From positions 1 through 64,000 of the forward strand of contig NZ_CANLOZ010000006.1 of assembly GCF_947492965.1 (NCBI RefSeq): a DNA stretch of 64,000 nt. The letters run 5' to 3'. The notes under the pieces are model-generated. The model did not search any database and was not told the origin of the DNA. It saw only the letters and a program-made list of their open reading frames with translations. Origin of the DNA: an uncultured Aquimarina sp. (GTDB lineage Bacteria; Bacteroidota; Bacteroidia; Flavobacteriales; Flavobacteriaceae). Position numbers and translations under genes: made by a program. Shown in pieces: positions 54,806-64,000 of the stretch. Position 1 is the stretch's first letter. Every line of letters starts with the position of its first letter.

Positions 54806-56131
54806 TTAAATATATTGATTGATAATATTCTCGAATAATTCTTGTTTTCCGCTTGTTAAGGAAATTTCACCATTATCCAAAGCAATATTATAAAGATCAT
54901 TTAATTGCAATGCTCCTCTTTCGAATTCTTTCCCTTTTCCTCCATCAAAAGAGCTATATCTATCTTTTCTTAATTTATCATAAGACGATGATGTAATGAT
55001 TTTATCGGCTGTTATTAGAGCTCTTGCAAAGATATCTGCTCCTCCAATATGCGCTAAGAAAACATCTTCCATATCTGTTGAGTTTCTTCTGATTTTAGCA
55101 TCAAAATTAACTCCTCCACCTTGCAATCCACCTGCTTTTAAGAAAACTAACATTGCTTCGGTAACTTCCAAAATATTATTCGGGAACTGATCTGTATCCC
55201 ATCCATTCTGATAATCTCCTCTATTGGCATCGATACTTCCTAACATACCAGCACCTGCAGCTACTTCTATCTCATGCTGAAATGTATGCTGCGCTAACGT
55301 TGCATGATTTACTTCGATATTGATTTTAAAATCCTTATCCAATCCATGTTCTTTTAAAAACCCTATAGATGTTGCTGTATCAAAATCATATTGGTGTTTT
55401 GTAGGTTCCATTGGTTTCGGTTCTATAAAAAATGTTCCTTTGAAACCTTGAGATCTTGCATAATCCTTAGCCATTGTTAAAAACTGTGCCAAATGATCTA
55501 ATTCTCGTTTCATGTCTGTATTTAGCAAAGACATATAACCTTCTCTACCACCCCAAAAAACGTAATTTTCTCCATCTAGGGCTATGGTTGCATCCAAGGC
55601 AAGTTTTACTTGTGCACCAGCTCGTGCTAACACGTTAAAATCTGGATTGGTAGCCGCACCGTTCATATATCTTGGATTCGAAAAGCAATTTGCCGTACCC
55701 CAAAGTAGTTTTATTCCAGATTCTTTCTTTTTCTCTTTTATATATTCTACAATCGTAGATAATCTCTTTTCTGATTCTAATAATGTGGGTGCTTCCTGTA
55801 CAAGATCAAAATCATGAAAACAAAAGTAATCAAAACCCATTTTGCTAATGAATTCGAAAGCAGCATCTGCTTTATCTTTTGCAGCTTGAATCGGATCTGA
55901 AGACACATCCCATCCAAAATTTTGAGTTCCCCAGCCAAATGGATCCGATCCCTGTCCGCAGAAGGTATGCCAATAAGCAATCGCAAATTTAAAATGTTCT
56001 CTTAATGTTTTTCCAGCTACAACTTTTTCTGGATCATAATATTTAAATGCTAAAGGATTATCAGATTCTTTTCCTTCGTATTTAATTTGATCAATCCCTT
56101 TAAAATATTCTTGGTTTCCTAGTAGTATCAT
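54806..56131 (-). CDS. xylA: xylose isomerase
   Basis: 441 residues, the class II length. Active-site His106 and Asp109 lie in YFCFHDFDL, metal-binding residues in [20 protein letters not shown] and [20 protein letters not shown], and [15 protein letters not shown] is also typical. It turns D-xylose into D-xylulose and needs divalent metal. The ATG overlaps the xylB stop by 4 nt (ATGA at 56128-56131), so the two genes are translationally coupled. Confidence 0.97.
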   Translation of the reverse strand: MILLGNQEYFKGIDQIKYEGKESDNPLAFKYYDPEKVVAGKTLREHFKFAIAYWHTFCGQGSDPFGWGTQNFGWDVSSDPIQAAKDKADAAFEFISKMGFDYFCFHDFDLVQEAPTLLESEKRLSTIVEYIKEKKKESGIKLLWGTANCFSNPRYMNGAATNPDFNVLARAGAQVKLALDATIALDGENYVFWGGREGYMSLLNTDMKRELDHLAQFLTMAKDYARSQGFKGTFFIEPKPMEPTKHQYDFDTATSIGFLKEHGLDKDFKINIEVNHATLAQHTFQHEIEVAAGAGMLGSIDANRGDYQNGWDTDQFPNNILEVTEAMLVFLKAGGLQGGGVNFDAKIRRNSTDMEDVFLAHIGGADIFARALITADKIITSSSYDKLRKDRYSSFDGGKGKEFERGALQLNDLYNIALDNGEISLTSGKQELFENIINQYI

Positions 56132-57621
56132 TTTTTATGAATTAAAATTCTATTAAGTTCGTTTTTCCATTTTTCATATGCTAATTGATAATCTTCACTA
56201 TTTTTAAGTGGGTGAAAAGTCATTACCTTATCATTTTTAGCAATTGTTTTCTCAAAGCTATTACTCGTATTATGGGTTCTCCCAACAGCTCTTGCTGCTC
56301 CAATAGCACCAGTAGTATTATAAATTTCTATTTCTTGATTGATTAAAGTAGCTATGGTATTAGAAAATATCTCTGATCTAAATAAGTTATCATTTCCTGC
56401 TCTTAGCACTCGTATGTCTGCTCCATCATTCTTTAGGATCTCCATACCATATACAAAGGAAAATGCTATCCCTTCTAATGCTGCTCTACATATATGTGCC
56501 TTGGTATGTTTATTAAGGTTTATATTACACAATTGAGTCCCAATAGTGTTATTTTCAAACATTCGCTCGGCACCATTACCAAAAGGTATCAACTGCAAGC
56601 CATCGGCTCCCACGGGAGCTTCTGCAGCCAGTGCATTCATGGTTTGATAGGAATCTGATTCTAAGTGCAGGTTATTCTTAAGCCATCTATATTGAATTCC
56701 TGCACCATTGATGCATAATAATTTTCCTATTACTGGTTTATCAGTTTTATAATTTACATGCGCAAAATTATTATACTTAACCGGCTCGTTTCCTTGTAGC
56801 TTATCTGCAACAGCATAAATAACGCCTGATGTTCCTCCAGTAAGGGCAACTTCTCCTGGATTAAAAACATTTAAGGATAATGCATTATTGGGTTGGTCAC
56901 CTGCTCTATAAAAAATAGGTATGCCTTCTTCAAGTCCACTTTCTTTAGCTCCTTTGGCACTGACCCTACCTTGATTAGAGAACGTATCTACAATATCCGG
57001 AATAAGAGCTGAATCAATATCATAATACTCTAAAAGCCATTCGGCTGGTTTTTGAGATATATAATCCCAAAGTATTCCTTCTGATAAGCCTGATATTGTG
57101 GTACAAATAGTATCCGAAAACTTATACGCTATATAATCTCCTGGCAACATAAACTTGTAGACTCTTTTATATATGTCGGGTTCATTATCTCGTACCCATT
57201 TTAATTTAGAAGCCGTAAAATTTGCTGGAGAATTTAGTAAATGCTCTTTGCATTTCTGAGCTCCTAAGTCTTCAAAAGCTTTATTACCAATAGTAACTGC
57301 TCTACTATCACACCAAATAATAGAATTTCTTAATAACTTACCATCATGATCCACTAATACAAGTCCATGCATCTGATAGGAAATTCCAATACCCAAAACA
57401 GATTCTGAAGAAATTGAATTTTCTTTTAATAATCGTTTGCTTGCAATACATACCTGTTCCCACCAATAATCAGGATCTTGCTCTGCCCAATTACTATTGA
57501 CAGAGATAATGCTCATTTCCTGTTTTGGTTCATGAATAGAGGCTATGTTTTCGCCTGTAGTAGAATGAACTAAAGCAGCTTTTATCGATGAACTCCCAAT
57601 ATCGAATCCTATATAATACAT
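56128..57621 (-). CDS. xylB: xylulokinase (FGGY family)
   Basis: 497 residues. N-terminal phosphate-binding loop [24 protein letters not shown], the catalytic Asp in [12 protein letters not shown] and the second phosphate loop [13 protein letters not shown] show an FGGY carbohydrate kinase; MHG and the xylA neighbour make it xylulokinase. It makes D-xylulose 5-phosphate for the pentose phosphate pathway. First gene of xylB-xylA-galM. Upstream lie split LacI half-sites (57694-57719). Confidence 0.95.
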   Translation of the reverse strand: MYYIGFDIGSSSIKAALVHSTTGENIASIHEPKQEMSIISVNSNWAEQDPDYWWEQVCIASKRLLKENSISSESVLGIGISYQMHGLVLVDHDGKLLRNSIIWCDSRAVTIGNKAFEDLGAQKCKEHLLNSPANFTASKLKWVRDNEPDIYKRVYKFMLPGDYIAYKFSDTICTTISGLSEGILWDYISQKPAEWLLEYYDIDSALIPDIVDTFSNQGRVSAKGAKESGLEEGIPIFYRAGDQPNNALSLNVFNPGEVALTGGTSGVIYAVADKLQGNEPVKYNNFAHVNYKTDKPVIGKLLCINGAGIQYRWLKNNLHLESDSYQTMNALAAEAPVGADGLQLIPFGNGAERMFENNTIGTQLCNINLNKHTKAHICRAALEGIAFSFVYGMEILKNDGADIRVLRAGNDNLFRSEIFSNTIATLINQEIEIYNTTGAIGAARAVGRTHNTSNSFEKTIAKNDKVMTFHPLKNSEDYQLAYEKWKNELNRILIHKK

Positions 57622-57693
57622 ATGCAGGTAAACTTGTTGTTTGTAAAAATCTAAAATCCTTAAAGTATTACTGCTATGGAACGTAAATTATGA

Positions 57694-57719
57694 ACGAAAA
57701 CTACTTAACAAGTTTTCGT
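57694..57719. promoter_or_regulatory. split LacI half-sites upstream of xylB
   Basis: ACGAAAACT (57694-57702) and AGTTTTCGT (57711-57719) are exact inverted repeats separated by 8 nt. Compared with the 52349 operator the half-sites ACGAAAA/TTTTCGT are 11 bp further apart, about one turn of DNA, so both would still face the same side. The site is 73 bp upstream of the xylB start. Confidence 0.5.
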
Positions 57720-57853
57720 AAAAAATGAAAAATTGTGAGTATAGATACTAAAAGGGAATCTTCTAAAAACGTAATTAAATATATTATGAATTTGTTTTCA
57801 ATTACGTCAACTTAAAAATACCACTTTATGAAGAAAAAGTTATTATAAAAAAA

Positions 57854-57955
57854 ACAACCCCTAGGTTAACTACTCCTAAGGGTCTGAATTGAAACTAAAT
57901 TATAATATTTAACACAAACTCAACTTATACAATAATTATGATTGTTTCAATTTTG
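57854..57955 (-). repeat. hairpin module A with terminator
   Basis: Contains terminator hairpin CCCCTAGG (57858-57865) / CCTAAGGG (57875-57882), followed on the minus strand by a run of T. Upstream on that strand lie ATTGAAAC (57888-57895), CACAAACTCAACTT (57913-57926) and GTTTCAAT (57944-57951), of which first and last can pair. The one stem mismatch is a U-G wobble in minus-strand RNA only. Same parts as module B. Confidence 0.65.
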
Positions 57956-58245
57956 CTGTTTTTTCGATTAGGTTTTTACGCCGCGAATATAAGATCAAAT
58001 CTTTATATATTCGAGCAAATTTTGAGTGGTAATGCACATTTAACGATGCCATAATATCTCTTTAAAATTATTGAGATTAACCCACTAAAAATCAGCGTTT
58101 ACTATATATTAGTATCTTTTGCAGCCATTTTGTTACCATATTCTCAGTTTTTTTTGCCTACAAACCCAAAAAATTAATAATTTTTTAATAAAATTTAAGC
58201 AAAGTTTATGCCTAATCATGCTTAGAATGGTTAAAAATTCCTCAA
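57956..58245. other. intergenic stretch between hairpin modules A and B
   Basis: AT-rich, no gene. I see no additional copy of the module and no clear promoter; it may hold a promoter for module A if it is a separate RNA. Confidence 0.3.
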
Positions 58246-58362
58246 AAAAATAACCCTTAGTACACGTTATACTAAGGGTCTTTTATTGAAACAAATCTGT
58301 ACTAATAATAAATACACAAACTCAACTTTATTATTTATACTTATGATTTATGCTGTTTCAAT
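58246..58362 (-). repeat. hairpin module B with terminator
   Basis: ACCCTTAGTA (58253-58262) and TACTAAGGGT (58270-58279) form a perfect 10-bp stem, with a T run following on the minus strand. ATTGAAAC (58285-58292), the exact 14-mer CACAAACTCAACTT (58315-58328) and GTTTCAAT (58355-58362) repeat the arrangement of module A at slightly larger spacing. Likely a small RNA or a structured 3' end of the upstream minus-strand genes. Confidence 0.7.
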
Positions 58363-58390
58363 TTTAATTGTGTTTTTGGTAAGATAAATC

Positions 58391-58461
58391 AAGACCCTCG
58401 AGATAACTACTCCTCAAGAGCCTTGACTTGATAAACAGTTTGTTTTGCAACAAACTCAACT
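58391..58461 (-). repeat. hairpin module C, diverged copy
   Basis: Hairpin GACCCTCGAG (58393-58402) / CTCAAGAGCC (58413-58422) pairs at all ten positions on the minus strand if three G-U wobbles are allowed, but would have A-C mismatches on the plus strand. The loop shares TAACTACTC with module A. The core CAAACTCAACT (58451-58461) is also shared, and AGTTTGTT/AACAAACT (58437-58456) forms a second 8-bp hairpin. It starts just after the lipoprotein gene stop at 58499. Confidence 0.55.
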
Positions 58462-58498
58462 AATCTGTTATAGCTTTGATAATTATGGTATCTAATTA

Positions 58499-59074
58499 TT
58501 ATTCGATAGTAAGATCAAAAGACTGAGCAATATCAGTATCTCCACCAGCATCAGCTAAAGTTCCATCATTTGGCTTTGTAGGCATATGACGTAAGGTAAT
58601 AGTTAAACTACCTGTACTAGCATCTGTAGTAACTAATTCAAAAGCTAATCCTACAGGGTTTGTACCTGTTAATGGTGGATAGTCCGCTTCAGTATCAGTA
58701 GCTGCAGCTGTAGCATTAAGAGTACCTGCTACTTCAAAAAAGAATTGGTGCTCATCTGCTTCTTCTTCTATTTCTTCGTTAATTTCTTCAGCTGGCATTT
58801 CACTTTCATTTAATAATTCTATCGCACCTGTATACGTAGTGTTAGCTGCTAAAGATCCTGATACTTCTACAACTGGAGCATTAGGTCCGTCAGGACCATC
58901 TAGGTCAACAGAGGTTAAAGTAACTACATCTGTTCCCGCCGTTAAAGTAACGTTCATTGTTGTGATTACCTCTTCTTCATTTACTACAACAGGGTTGTCA
59001 TCATCATCAGAACATGAAGATGCGAATAAGCCTGCAATTGCTAACATTGATAAAAATTTACGTGTGTTCATCAT
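58499..59074 (-). CDS. acidic lipoprotein paired with TonB-dependent receptor
   Basis: 191 residues. Lipoprotein signal MMNTRKFLSMLAIAGLFASSC followed by an Asp-rich linker (SDDDDNPVV). The mature part is a beta domain with VTLTAGTDVVTLTSVDLDG, a Glu-rich segment (ESEMPAEEINEEIEEEADEH) reading into HQFFFEVAG, and TLRHMPTKPNDG near the end. The family is familiar from flavobacteria as a conserved lipoprotein next to TonB receptors, without proven function. The acidic/His stretch could bind a metal ion. Starts 8 nt after the receptor stop, so it is in the same operon. Confidence 0.8.
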   Translation of the reverse strand: MMNTRKFLSMLAIAGLFASSCSDDDDNPVVVNEEEVITTMNVTLTAGTDVVTLTSVDLDGPDGPNAPVVEVSGSLAANTTYTGAIELLNESEMPAEEINEEIEEEADEHQFFFEVAGTLNATAAATDTEADYPPLTGTNPVGLAFELVTTDASTGSLTITLRHMPTKPNDGTLADAGGDTDIAQSFDLTIE

Positions 59075-59082
59075 TTTAAAAT

Positions 59083-61476
59083 TTAATAGTTAAAAGTTAA
59101 TCTCAATAAAAAGTTCCGCCCCACTTCATCTGCGAAAAAGCGCTGACGGTTTAAATAGTTTCTGTATGTATTATTTGTAATATTATTTATGGTAACACCA
59201 ATATTTAATTTATTCTGTTTAATAAACGGTACTGTCATATCTGCATTTAGATGCAAAAGATGATAATCACCTGGTGGTGTATTAATTTCGAGAAGCACAT
59301 CTTCCTGTTCCTGTGGTGAAAAAACCATGATATTATCTGGAAATTCATTTTGTCTAAATGTATATTCACTTTCTAGACTTATTACTAGGTCATTCCAATT
59401 CTCTTTATGAAAAATTAGTGCATTGCTTACATTAGCCGCTGGTATATTAATCAGAGGAATTTCTGTTTCAATATCCCTCCCTTTTACTAAAGAAAAACTA
59501 TGGTTTGTTTTCCAATTAGGAAACCATTTTTTATTCAGTTTAGCATCAATTCCTAATAATCTTGCATTTGTTTGTCTATATTCCCAAACTGGAAATGCTC
59601 CTCTAATCGACAATTCTACATCGGTAGGCTCTAAAACAATATAATCATTAATAAAATTAGCATATGGAGCTATTTCCCAACCCCAATTTTCATCACTCTT
59701 TTGAAAAGAAAATGAAACTTTGTGAGAAGTCTCTTGTTCTATTCTTAAATCTCCTAATTCTATTCTGGAAGCAGAATGATGCAAACCATCACTAAATAGC
59801 TCCGCAGGATTAGGAGCTCTTTGCGCCAACGCATAATTACCTCTTAGTTCATAGCTTTCTCCAAAAACATAATTAAAACCTGTTGTTGCGGAAATGCTAT
59901 GATATTCAAATTTAGGATTTGTAAGCCATTGCGTACCTTCATCAGCAATGATAAGATCATTAAACTCTTGGTCATAACCTCGCTCTTCCCATCTAGTTTT
60001 TATATAAAACTTTTTAGCGTCTATTTGGTTATAATCATATCTAACCCCTGCATCGACAGTTATATTGTCATTGAGGTTGTATTTCCCAGTTACGAATAAC
60101 CCCGCATCATATTTATCATAATCTGGAATTAACCTCCTTGCTCTTGTACTGGGATCGGCAAAATTATCCTGATAACGTACTAATAATCCGAAATCTAAAT
60201 TGTAATCAAATTTAGAATCCAATACGAAATCAGAAGTAAGTGTATGTGTAGTAAGTTCTAAATCTAAACTAGGTATTTTTCTTAATTCTTCCGTTTGTCT
60301 AATATCAAACTCAAAACGCTGGTTATGCTGAAAATCATATTGTGTGGTCCATTTCCCCAATTTTTCGAAGCGTTTAAAGTAGCGCAGTCTCCCCAAATGA
60401 TGGGTGACGTCTTGTTTTGGATTATCAATGGTATATGTAAAATCGTTTATCACAGAAGGTTGTCCACTATTTATTGATTCTATCAGATCATCTGCATTTC
60501 CAATATGAGATGCCGCCAGAACGCCTATTTCATTTTGGTAGTAAGAATAATACACATCCCATCCATTAGTAAATTTATTATTCCCAAAAGATAAAGATCC
60601 ACCTCTCTCAAAAATACCCGTATTAGACAAAACATAATCAGGAGCTTCTACATCACCAAACCGTTTTAGGGTTCCTTGTGCCTTTAAAAACCATCCTGAT
60701 TTATATCCTTTTATAATTTCAGAGGAAACCGTTGTTCCTCTTCCGTTAGAAGCACCTGTAATGATTGTTCTTCCTGTTAATGTATCTTTTGCAGGAACTT
60801 TATTAGGTTCCATAACAATAACACCTCCAATAGCATCTCCTCCATAACGCAGTGCTGCTGCTCCTTTAACGACAGTAAGATTACCTGCTGTATTGATATC
60901 GACATTGGGCGCATGTTCATCTCCCCATTCCATATCTTGCATTCGAACACCATTATTCATTATTAGTACTCTACTTCCGCTTAAACCTTGTATAATTGGT
61001 TTTACAATAGTAGAACCAGTATTAAGTGATGAAACCCCTGTAATTTCCTTAAGAGCATCTCCTAGGGCTGCACTGCTATATTTCTCTATAACATCCTTAC
61101 TTATTGTCTCTTCTTGAGCAGAAGATGTTTTGGTACGCTTTTTACCAGAAACTTTTACTTCTTGCAATTCGTCTAAATGATGTTCTAAATAGAAATCTTT
61201 CTTAGTTACTTCAGCTACGTCTAAAGTAATCACTTGCGAATTACAATTTGGATGCGAAATCGTAAAAGCATACGCAACAGGACATAGATCAGAAATTATA
61301 TAATTTCCTTCTTTATCAGTGACAATGGTTTGATCGTTAAATGTAATAGTTGCATCTTTTAAGGGGACACCATCATGAAAATCGATTACTCTTCCTGAAA
61401 TACTAATTGTACAATCCTGAGCTTTCGAAATAAGAGTCCCTAAAATCGATACTAACACTAATGTGTATCTTTTCAT
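59083..61476 (-). CDS. TonB-dependent receptor with carboxypeptidase-like domain
   Basis: 797 residues: signal peptide (MKRYTLVLVSILGTLISKAQ), a carboxypeptidase-regulatory-like domain (about 22-105; ISGRVIDFHDGVPLKDATIT), plug (about 120-240; GLSGSRVLIMNNGVRMQDME, GAAALRYGGDAIGGVIVMEP) and a barrel ending FLLRLTFNY with a terminal aromatic. It resembles siderophore/metal receptors (ZnuD-like) more than SusC proteins, given the short length and NNGVRMQDMEWGDEHAPNVD with a His-Ala-Pro plug loop. Substrate is inferred to be a metal or metal complex from the flanking Cys/His and acidic proteins. Confidence 0.88.
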   Translation of the reverse strand: MKRYTLVLVSILGTLISKAQDCTISISGRVIDFHDGVPLKDATITFNDQTIVTDKEGNYIISDLCPVAYAFTISHPNCNSQVITLDVAEVTKKDFYLEHHLDELQEVKVSGKKRTKTSSAQEETISKDVIEKYSSAALGDALKEITGVSSLNTGSTIVKPIIQGLSGSRVLIMNNGVRMQDMEWGDEHAPNVDINTAGNLTVVKGAAALRYGGDAIGGVIVMEPNKVPAKDTLTGRTIITGASNGRGTTVSSEIIKGYKSGWFLKAQGTLKRFGDVEAPDYVLSNTGIFERGGSLSFGNNKFTNGWDVYYSYYQNEIGVLAASHIGNADDLIESINSGQPSVINDFTYTIDNPKQDVTHHLGRLRYFKRFEKLGKWTTQYDFQHNQRFEFDIRQTEELRKIPSLDLELTTHTLTSDFVLDSKFDYNLDFGLLVRYQDNFADPSTRARRLIPDYDKYDAGLFVTGKYNLNDNITVDAGVRYDYNQIDAKKFYIKTRWEERGYDQEFNDLIIADEGTQWLTNPKFEYHSISATTGFNYVFGESYELRGNYALAQRAPNPAELFSDGLHHSASRIELGDLRIEQETSHKVSFSFQKSDENWGWEIAPYANFINDYIVLEPTDVELSIRGAFPVWEYRQTNARLLGIDAKLNKKWFPNWKTNHSFSLVKGRDIETEIPLINIPAANVSNALIFHKENWNDLVISLESEYTFRQNEFPDNIMVFSPQEQEDVLLEINTPPGDYHLLHLNADMTVPFIKQNKLNIGVTINNITNNTYRNYLNRQRFFADEVGRNFLLRLTFNY

Positions 61477-61556
61477 GGGTAAAAATAAAACTGAAACTTG
61501 CTATCAATACAAGAGGGGAATATCCAAGATATAATGGATATTATGACATAGAGGTA

Positions 61557-61844
61557 TTATGCAACAGGAGGAGCTTTGTTGGTTGGTAAGCATCCAAAAT
61601 AAGAATCAAAATATCTGTTTACATAATTTGTTTTAACAATATCCAAAGAAACAACTGTTGGTTCCGGGATATCAATATCAGAAGAAAATAAAACATAATC
61701 ATCTTCTGCTTGATCTAAAGTTAACAAACACAATGCACATTCAGAGTCTGTATCTTCATGACCAATTATGTGCAATTCCGCTAACTGAATTACACAAAAA
61801 AGTGCCAGAAAAACGGACGCAATTATGTGTTTATTTGACTTCAT
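61557..61844 (-). CDS. small membrane-anchored Cys/His protein before TonB receptor
   Basis: 95 residues. One N-terminal hydrophobic segment (HIIASVFLALFCVIQLAELH) then HIIGHEDTDSECALCLL with two His and a CxxC, which looks like a metal site, and the tail TNKAPPVA. Small proteins of this form with a final APP/GPP-like end precede metal-related TonB receptors in Bacteroidota, as I recall. It lies 80 nt upstream of the receptor gene. A periplasmic metal sensor or carrier role is inference. Confidence 0.7.
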   Translation of the reverse strand: MKSNKHIIASVFLALFCVIQLAELHIIGHEDTDSECALCLLTLDQAEDDYVLFSSDIDIPEPTVVSLDIVKTNYVNRYFDSYFGCLPTNKAPPVA

Positions 61845-61901
61845 GACAGCAAATAAACGAAAAAAAGTTTAATAGATTTTATTTTTTAACCTCAATTCCT
61901 G

Positions 61902-62750
61902 TTAAAATGAAGTAAATTCTATGGATTTTTCAGTAATTATTGTTAAATCTTTAGGCATTTTATGGTGGTTCCAAGGATGTTTTGCTCCAAAAACATGATC
62001 TGCTTCATTAACCAAGAACAACTCACTTTCTGGATTCCATGTGTGTATTTCTTTTGCTTCTTGAACATCAACTGTAGGATCGGCAGTACCATGAATAATC
62101 AAATGAGGGATTCTGATGTTCTTTACAGCCCTAGCGATAGTAAGTCTCTCTTTATTTTCTTCATAAGAGGTATAAAACTGAAATTCGTGTGGCATTTTTT
62201 GCTTCGTTCTCCCATTCTCGATATAATATATTCCTTCTTTCTTCCAACGGTCAAATACCTCTCCTTTTGGGAACCTACTTTCATAATCTGAAACACTAGC
62301 CCAAGTGATTAATTTTGAAACTCTTTTGTCTTCTGAAGCTTTGATTGCCGTAATCCCACCGGCTCTGGAATGCCCTATGAGAATGATTTTTTGAGTATTG
62401 ATAAACTTTTTGTATAAAGAATCTGAAGCGGCAACCCAATCTAACACCGAGGAAAGATCATCTAACTCGATCAGATAATTATTCTTTCCGAATGCATCTA
62501 GATCAGGAAAATCTATAGGTTCTTCTGTCGTTCCGCCATTATGAGAAAAATTAAATTTTATAAAGAAAAAACCTGCTTCCGCAAAATTCTCCGCAACCAA
62601 ATCCCAAGCTCCCCAATCTTTAAAGCCTTTATAGCCATGACAAAAAATTACTACAGCTTGTTCCTTTTTCGTATCATCATAAAATACATCTGTAAGAATT
62701 GGTTTGTTATGTTTTCCTTGTACTATCTGATTCTTTACTTTTGTTATCAT
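61902..62750 (-). CDS. alpha/beta hydrolase
   Basis: 282 residues. The oxyanion HGYKGFKDWGAW (about 34-45), nucleophile elbow GHSRAGG with Ser128, acid Asp in IIHGTADPTVDV and catalytic His in NEADHVFGAKHPW give a full Ser-Asp-His triad. It has no signal peptide, so acts in the cytoplasm as an esterase or peptidase of unknown substrate. It follows the nuclease gene with a 4-nt overlap (ATGA at 62747-62750), so both are on one transcript. Confidence 0.9.
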   Translation of the reverse strand: MITKVKNQIVQGKHNKPILTDVFYDDTKKEQAVVIFCHGYKGFKDWGAWDLVAENFAEAGFFFIKFNFSHNGGTTEEPIDFPDLDAFGKNNYLIELDDLSSVLDWVAASDSLYKKFINTQKIILIGHSRAGGITAIKASEDKRVSKLITWASVSDYESRFPKGEVFDRWKKEGIYYIENGRTKQKMPHEFQFYTSYEENKERLTIARAVKNIRIPHLIIHGTADPTVDVQEAKEIHTWNPESELFLVNEADHVFGAKHPWNHHKMPKDLTIITEKSIEFTSF

Positions 62751-64000
62751 ATTTCTTTTTCTATAAAGGGAAGATCCAAATTAGAGATTTCTGAGATCAA
62801 TTTTTTAAGTTCGAGTAAGTATTCCTGAAATACTTCGGATGTAATTTCATAATCTACTTTACCTCTTACTGATGTTTTAGTTCCAAATTTCAAAAACCCT
62901 TCTTTAAGATTTTTGAATGAGATAATTCCTGCTTTAAACGGTTCTGATGCGCTATTCTCATTATATTGCATATAAGCATATGCCAATACTTGCACAGCCT
63001 TACTATATTTATAATCTTCTGTAAGTACGTTCCAATCCATTAATACTACATCGCTTTTCTGAACTTTTCCAGTTTTATAATCTATAATTCTCAGTTCTCC
63101 ATCTAATTCGTCGATGCGATCCACTTTTCCTTTTATAAAAACAGGAAAATCAAGCTCAGGAATCTTGAGTTGAGTTTTCAAGTTACTTTCAATTGCTATA
63201 ATTTTTAATGTTGATCCCGATTTTAATAACTTCTCTTCAGACTTTAAGAAATTATAGATATATCTCTTAGCTACTTCAAAAATTAGCAAATTTTTACCTT
63301 GTGTAATATCTAATTTCGAATACTCTTTACGAAAATGATATTTGATTTCTGTATCAATCTGGGCTATCATTGCAGTAATATCTTGTACAGAAACTAGTTT
63401 ATTCTCTAAGGGTTTATATAGATTTTCTAGTGTGTTATGTATTACCGTTCCCAAAGTATTTGCCGCAATCGTTTCTTCTACCTGATCACTTTCTTGAATT
63501 CCTAATATATATTTATAATAAAAGTCTATAGGATTCCTAATATAAGTAGTCAAAGCAGAGGGAGATAATCCATTAAGCGCTAATTCCTTTATTTTAGCAA
63601 GAATAATATGGTCTTTTTTTATAGTAATTGGTTCTGCTTGTAATTTAGGTATCTCGGAAGATGCTATATAATTGGATATATTATGATTATCAATCTTGTC
63701 TATCTCCAATTGATATACAAACCTACTTTTTTCTCCTCCTCCAACTCCTTCGTCCTCGGTATTATAAATGAGATATACTTCTTTAGCTCTCTGAATTAAG
63801 CGATAAAAATGGTAGGTATAAATTGCATCTTTTTCCTTATATGTTGGCAAATTGTATGCCCTTTTAAGATCATAAGGTATGAAAGAATTCATATTTTTTC
63901 CAGCTGGTAACACCCCTTCATTAACAGAAGTTATAATTACCGTCTCAAAATCTAAACATCGTGATTCTAGCATCCCCATTAATTGTAATCCTCTAAAAGG
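62747..64000 (-). CDS. PD-(D/E)XK nuclease / AddB-like protein, partial (5' end outside window)
   Basis: At least 417 residues; the frame runs open to the window edge (PFRGLQLMGMLESRCLDFET). The visible part has the end of a helicase-like region (VIITSVNEGVLPAGKNMNSF, like the last motif of UvrD/AddB proteins) and a PD-(D/E)XK nuclease domain at the C-terminus (about 260-400 of the visible part; IKGKVDRIDELDGELRIIDYKTGK, with Asp and DYKTG as the metal/catalytic core). The Fe-S cysteines of many AddB proteins are not seen here. It would process double-strand breaks for recombination. Confidence 0.88.
   Translation of the reverse strand, partial: PFRGLQLMGMLESRCLDFETVIITSVNEGVLPAGKNMNSFIPYDLKRAYNLPTYKEKDAIYTYHFYRLIQRAKEVYLIYNTEDEGVGGGEKSRFVYQLEIDKIDNHNISNYIASSEIPKLQAEPITIKKDHIILAKIKELALNGLSPSALTTYIRNPIDFYYKYILGIQESDQVEETIAANTLGTVIHNTLENLYKPLENKLVSVQDITAMIAQIDTEIKYHFRKEYSKLDITQGKNLLIFEVAKRYIYNFLKSEEKLLKSGSTLKIIAIESNLKTQLKIPELDFPVFIKGKVDRIDELDGELRIIDYKTGKVQKSDVVLMDWNVLTEDYKYSKAVQVLAYAYMQYNENSASEPFKAGIISFKNLKEGFLKFGTKTSVRGKVDYEITSEVFQEYLLELKKLISEISNLDLPFIEKEI

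Overview
The window comes from an AT-rich genome of the class Flavobacteriia (phylum Bacteroidota), most likely a marine, polysaccharide-degrading Flavobacteriaceae such as Aquimarina or a relative; the genus is inference. Signs of the phylum are SusC/SusD pairs, a hybrid two-component system (HTCS), a type IX secretion C-terminal domain, promoters of the TTG / TAnnTTTG type, very few Shine-Dalgarno sites, and a grasp-with-spasm peptide locus.

Layout. (1) 1-4816: housekeeping genes: crotonase-family enzyme, small membrane proteins, GNAT plus MATE pair, universal stress protein followed by tRNA-Ala(GGC) and a strong terminator; an intergenic palindromic repeat lies at 1618-1710. (2) 4869-12099: a three-gene envelope operon: a giant TPR/MORN-repeat protein, a DUF3857-transglutaminase protein with an intact Cys-His-Asp triad, and a paralogue that has lost all three residues. 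(3) 12446-17703: two tandem subtilases and a membrane-anchored TPR/AraC regulator; matching dyad sites lie in front of the second subtilase and of the regulator. (4) 17983-26034: an accessory region centred on a RiPP (graspetide-type) locus: ECF-like sigma factor, two GG-leader precursor peptides with EF-hand-like cores, two tandem DUF6624-like lipoproteins, an ATP-grasp ligase (GwsG), a 58-residue peptide fused by an ATGA overlap to a SPASM protein without the radical-SAM motif (GwsS), then envelope proteins. (5) 26173-29677: SbtA-like transporter with two small partners, and an FAD amine-oxidase-like enzyme.

(6) 29992-57621: a full xylan utilisation locus, all on the minus strand except its LacI regulator. 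GH11 and GH10 endoxylanases (lipoproteins) and a T9SS-secreted multidomain GH8 cut xylan; SusC/SusD and a TIG-domain glycan-binding lipoprotein import oligomers; a GH3 with PA14 domain trims them; a sodium symporter, xylose isomerase, xylulokinase and aldose 1-epimerase carry xylose to xylulose 5-phosphate. Regulators are an HTCS and a LacI protein; CGAAAA/TTTTCG palindromes in front of the GH8 gene, the GH11/lacI intergenic region and xylB look like its operators.

(7) 57622-61844: three related hairpin modules downstream of a TonB-dependent receptor/lipoprotein/small Cys-His protein locus that may handle a metal. (8) 61902-64000: alpha/beta hydrolase and the C-terminal part of a PD-(D/E)XK (AddB-like) nuclease running off the window edge. 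No transposase, CRISPR array or rRNA was seen.
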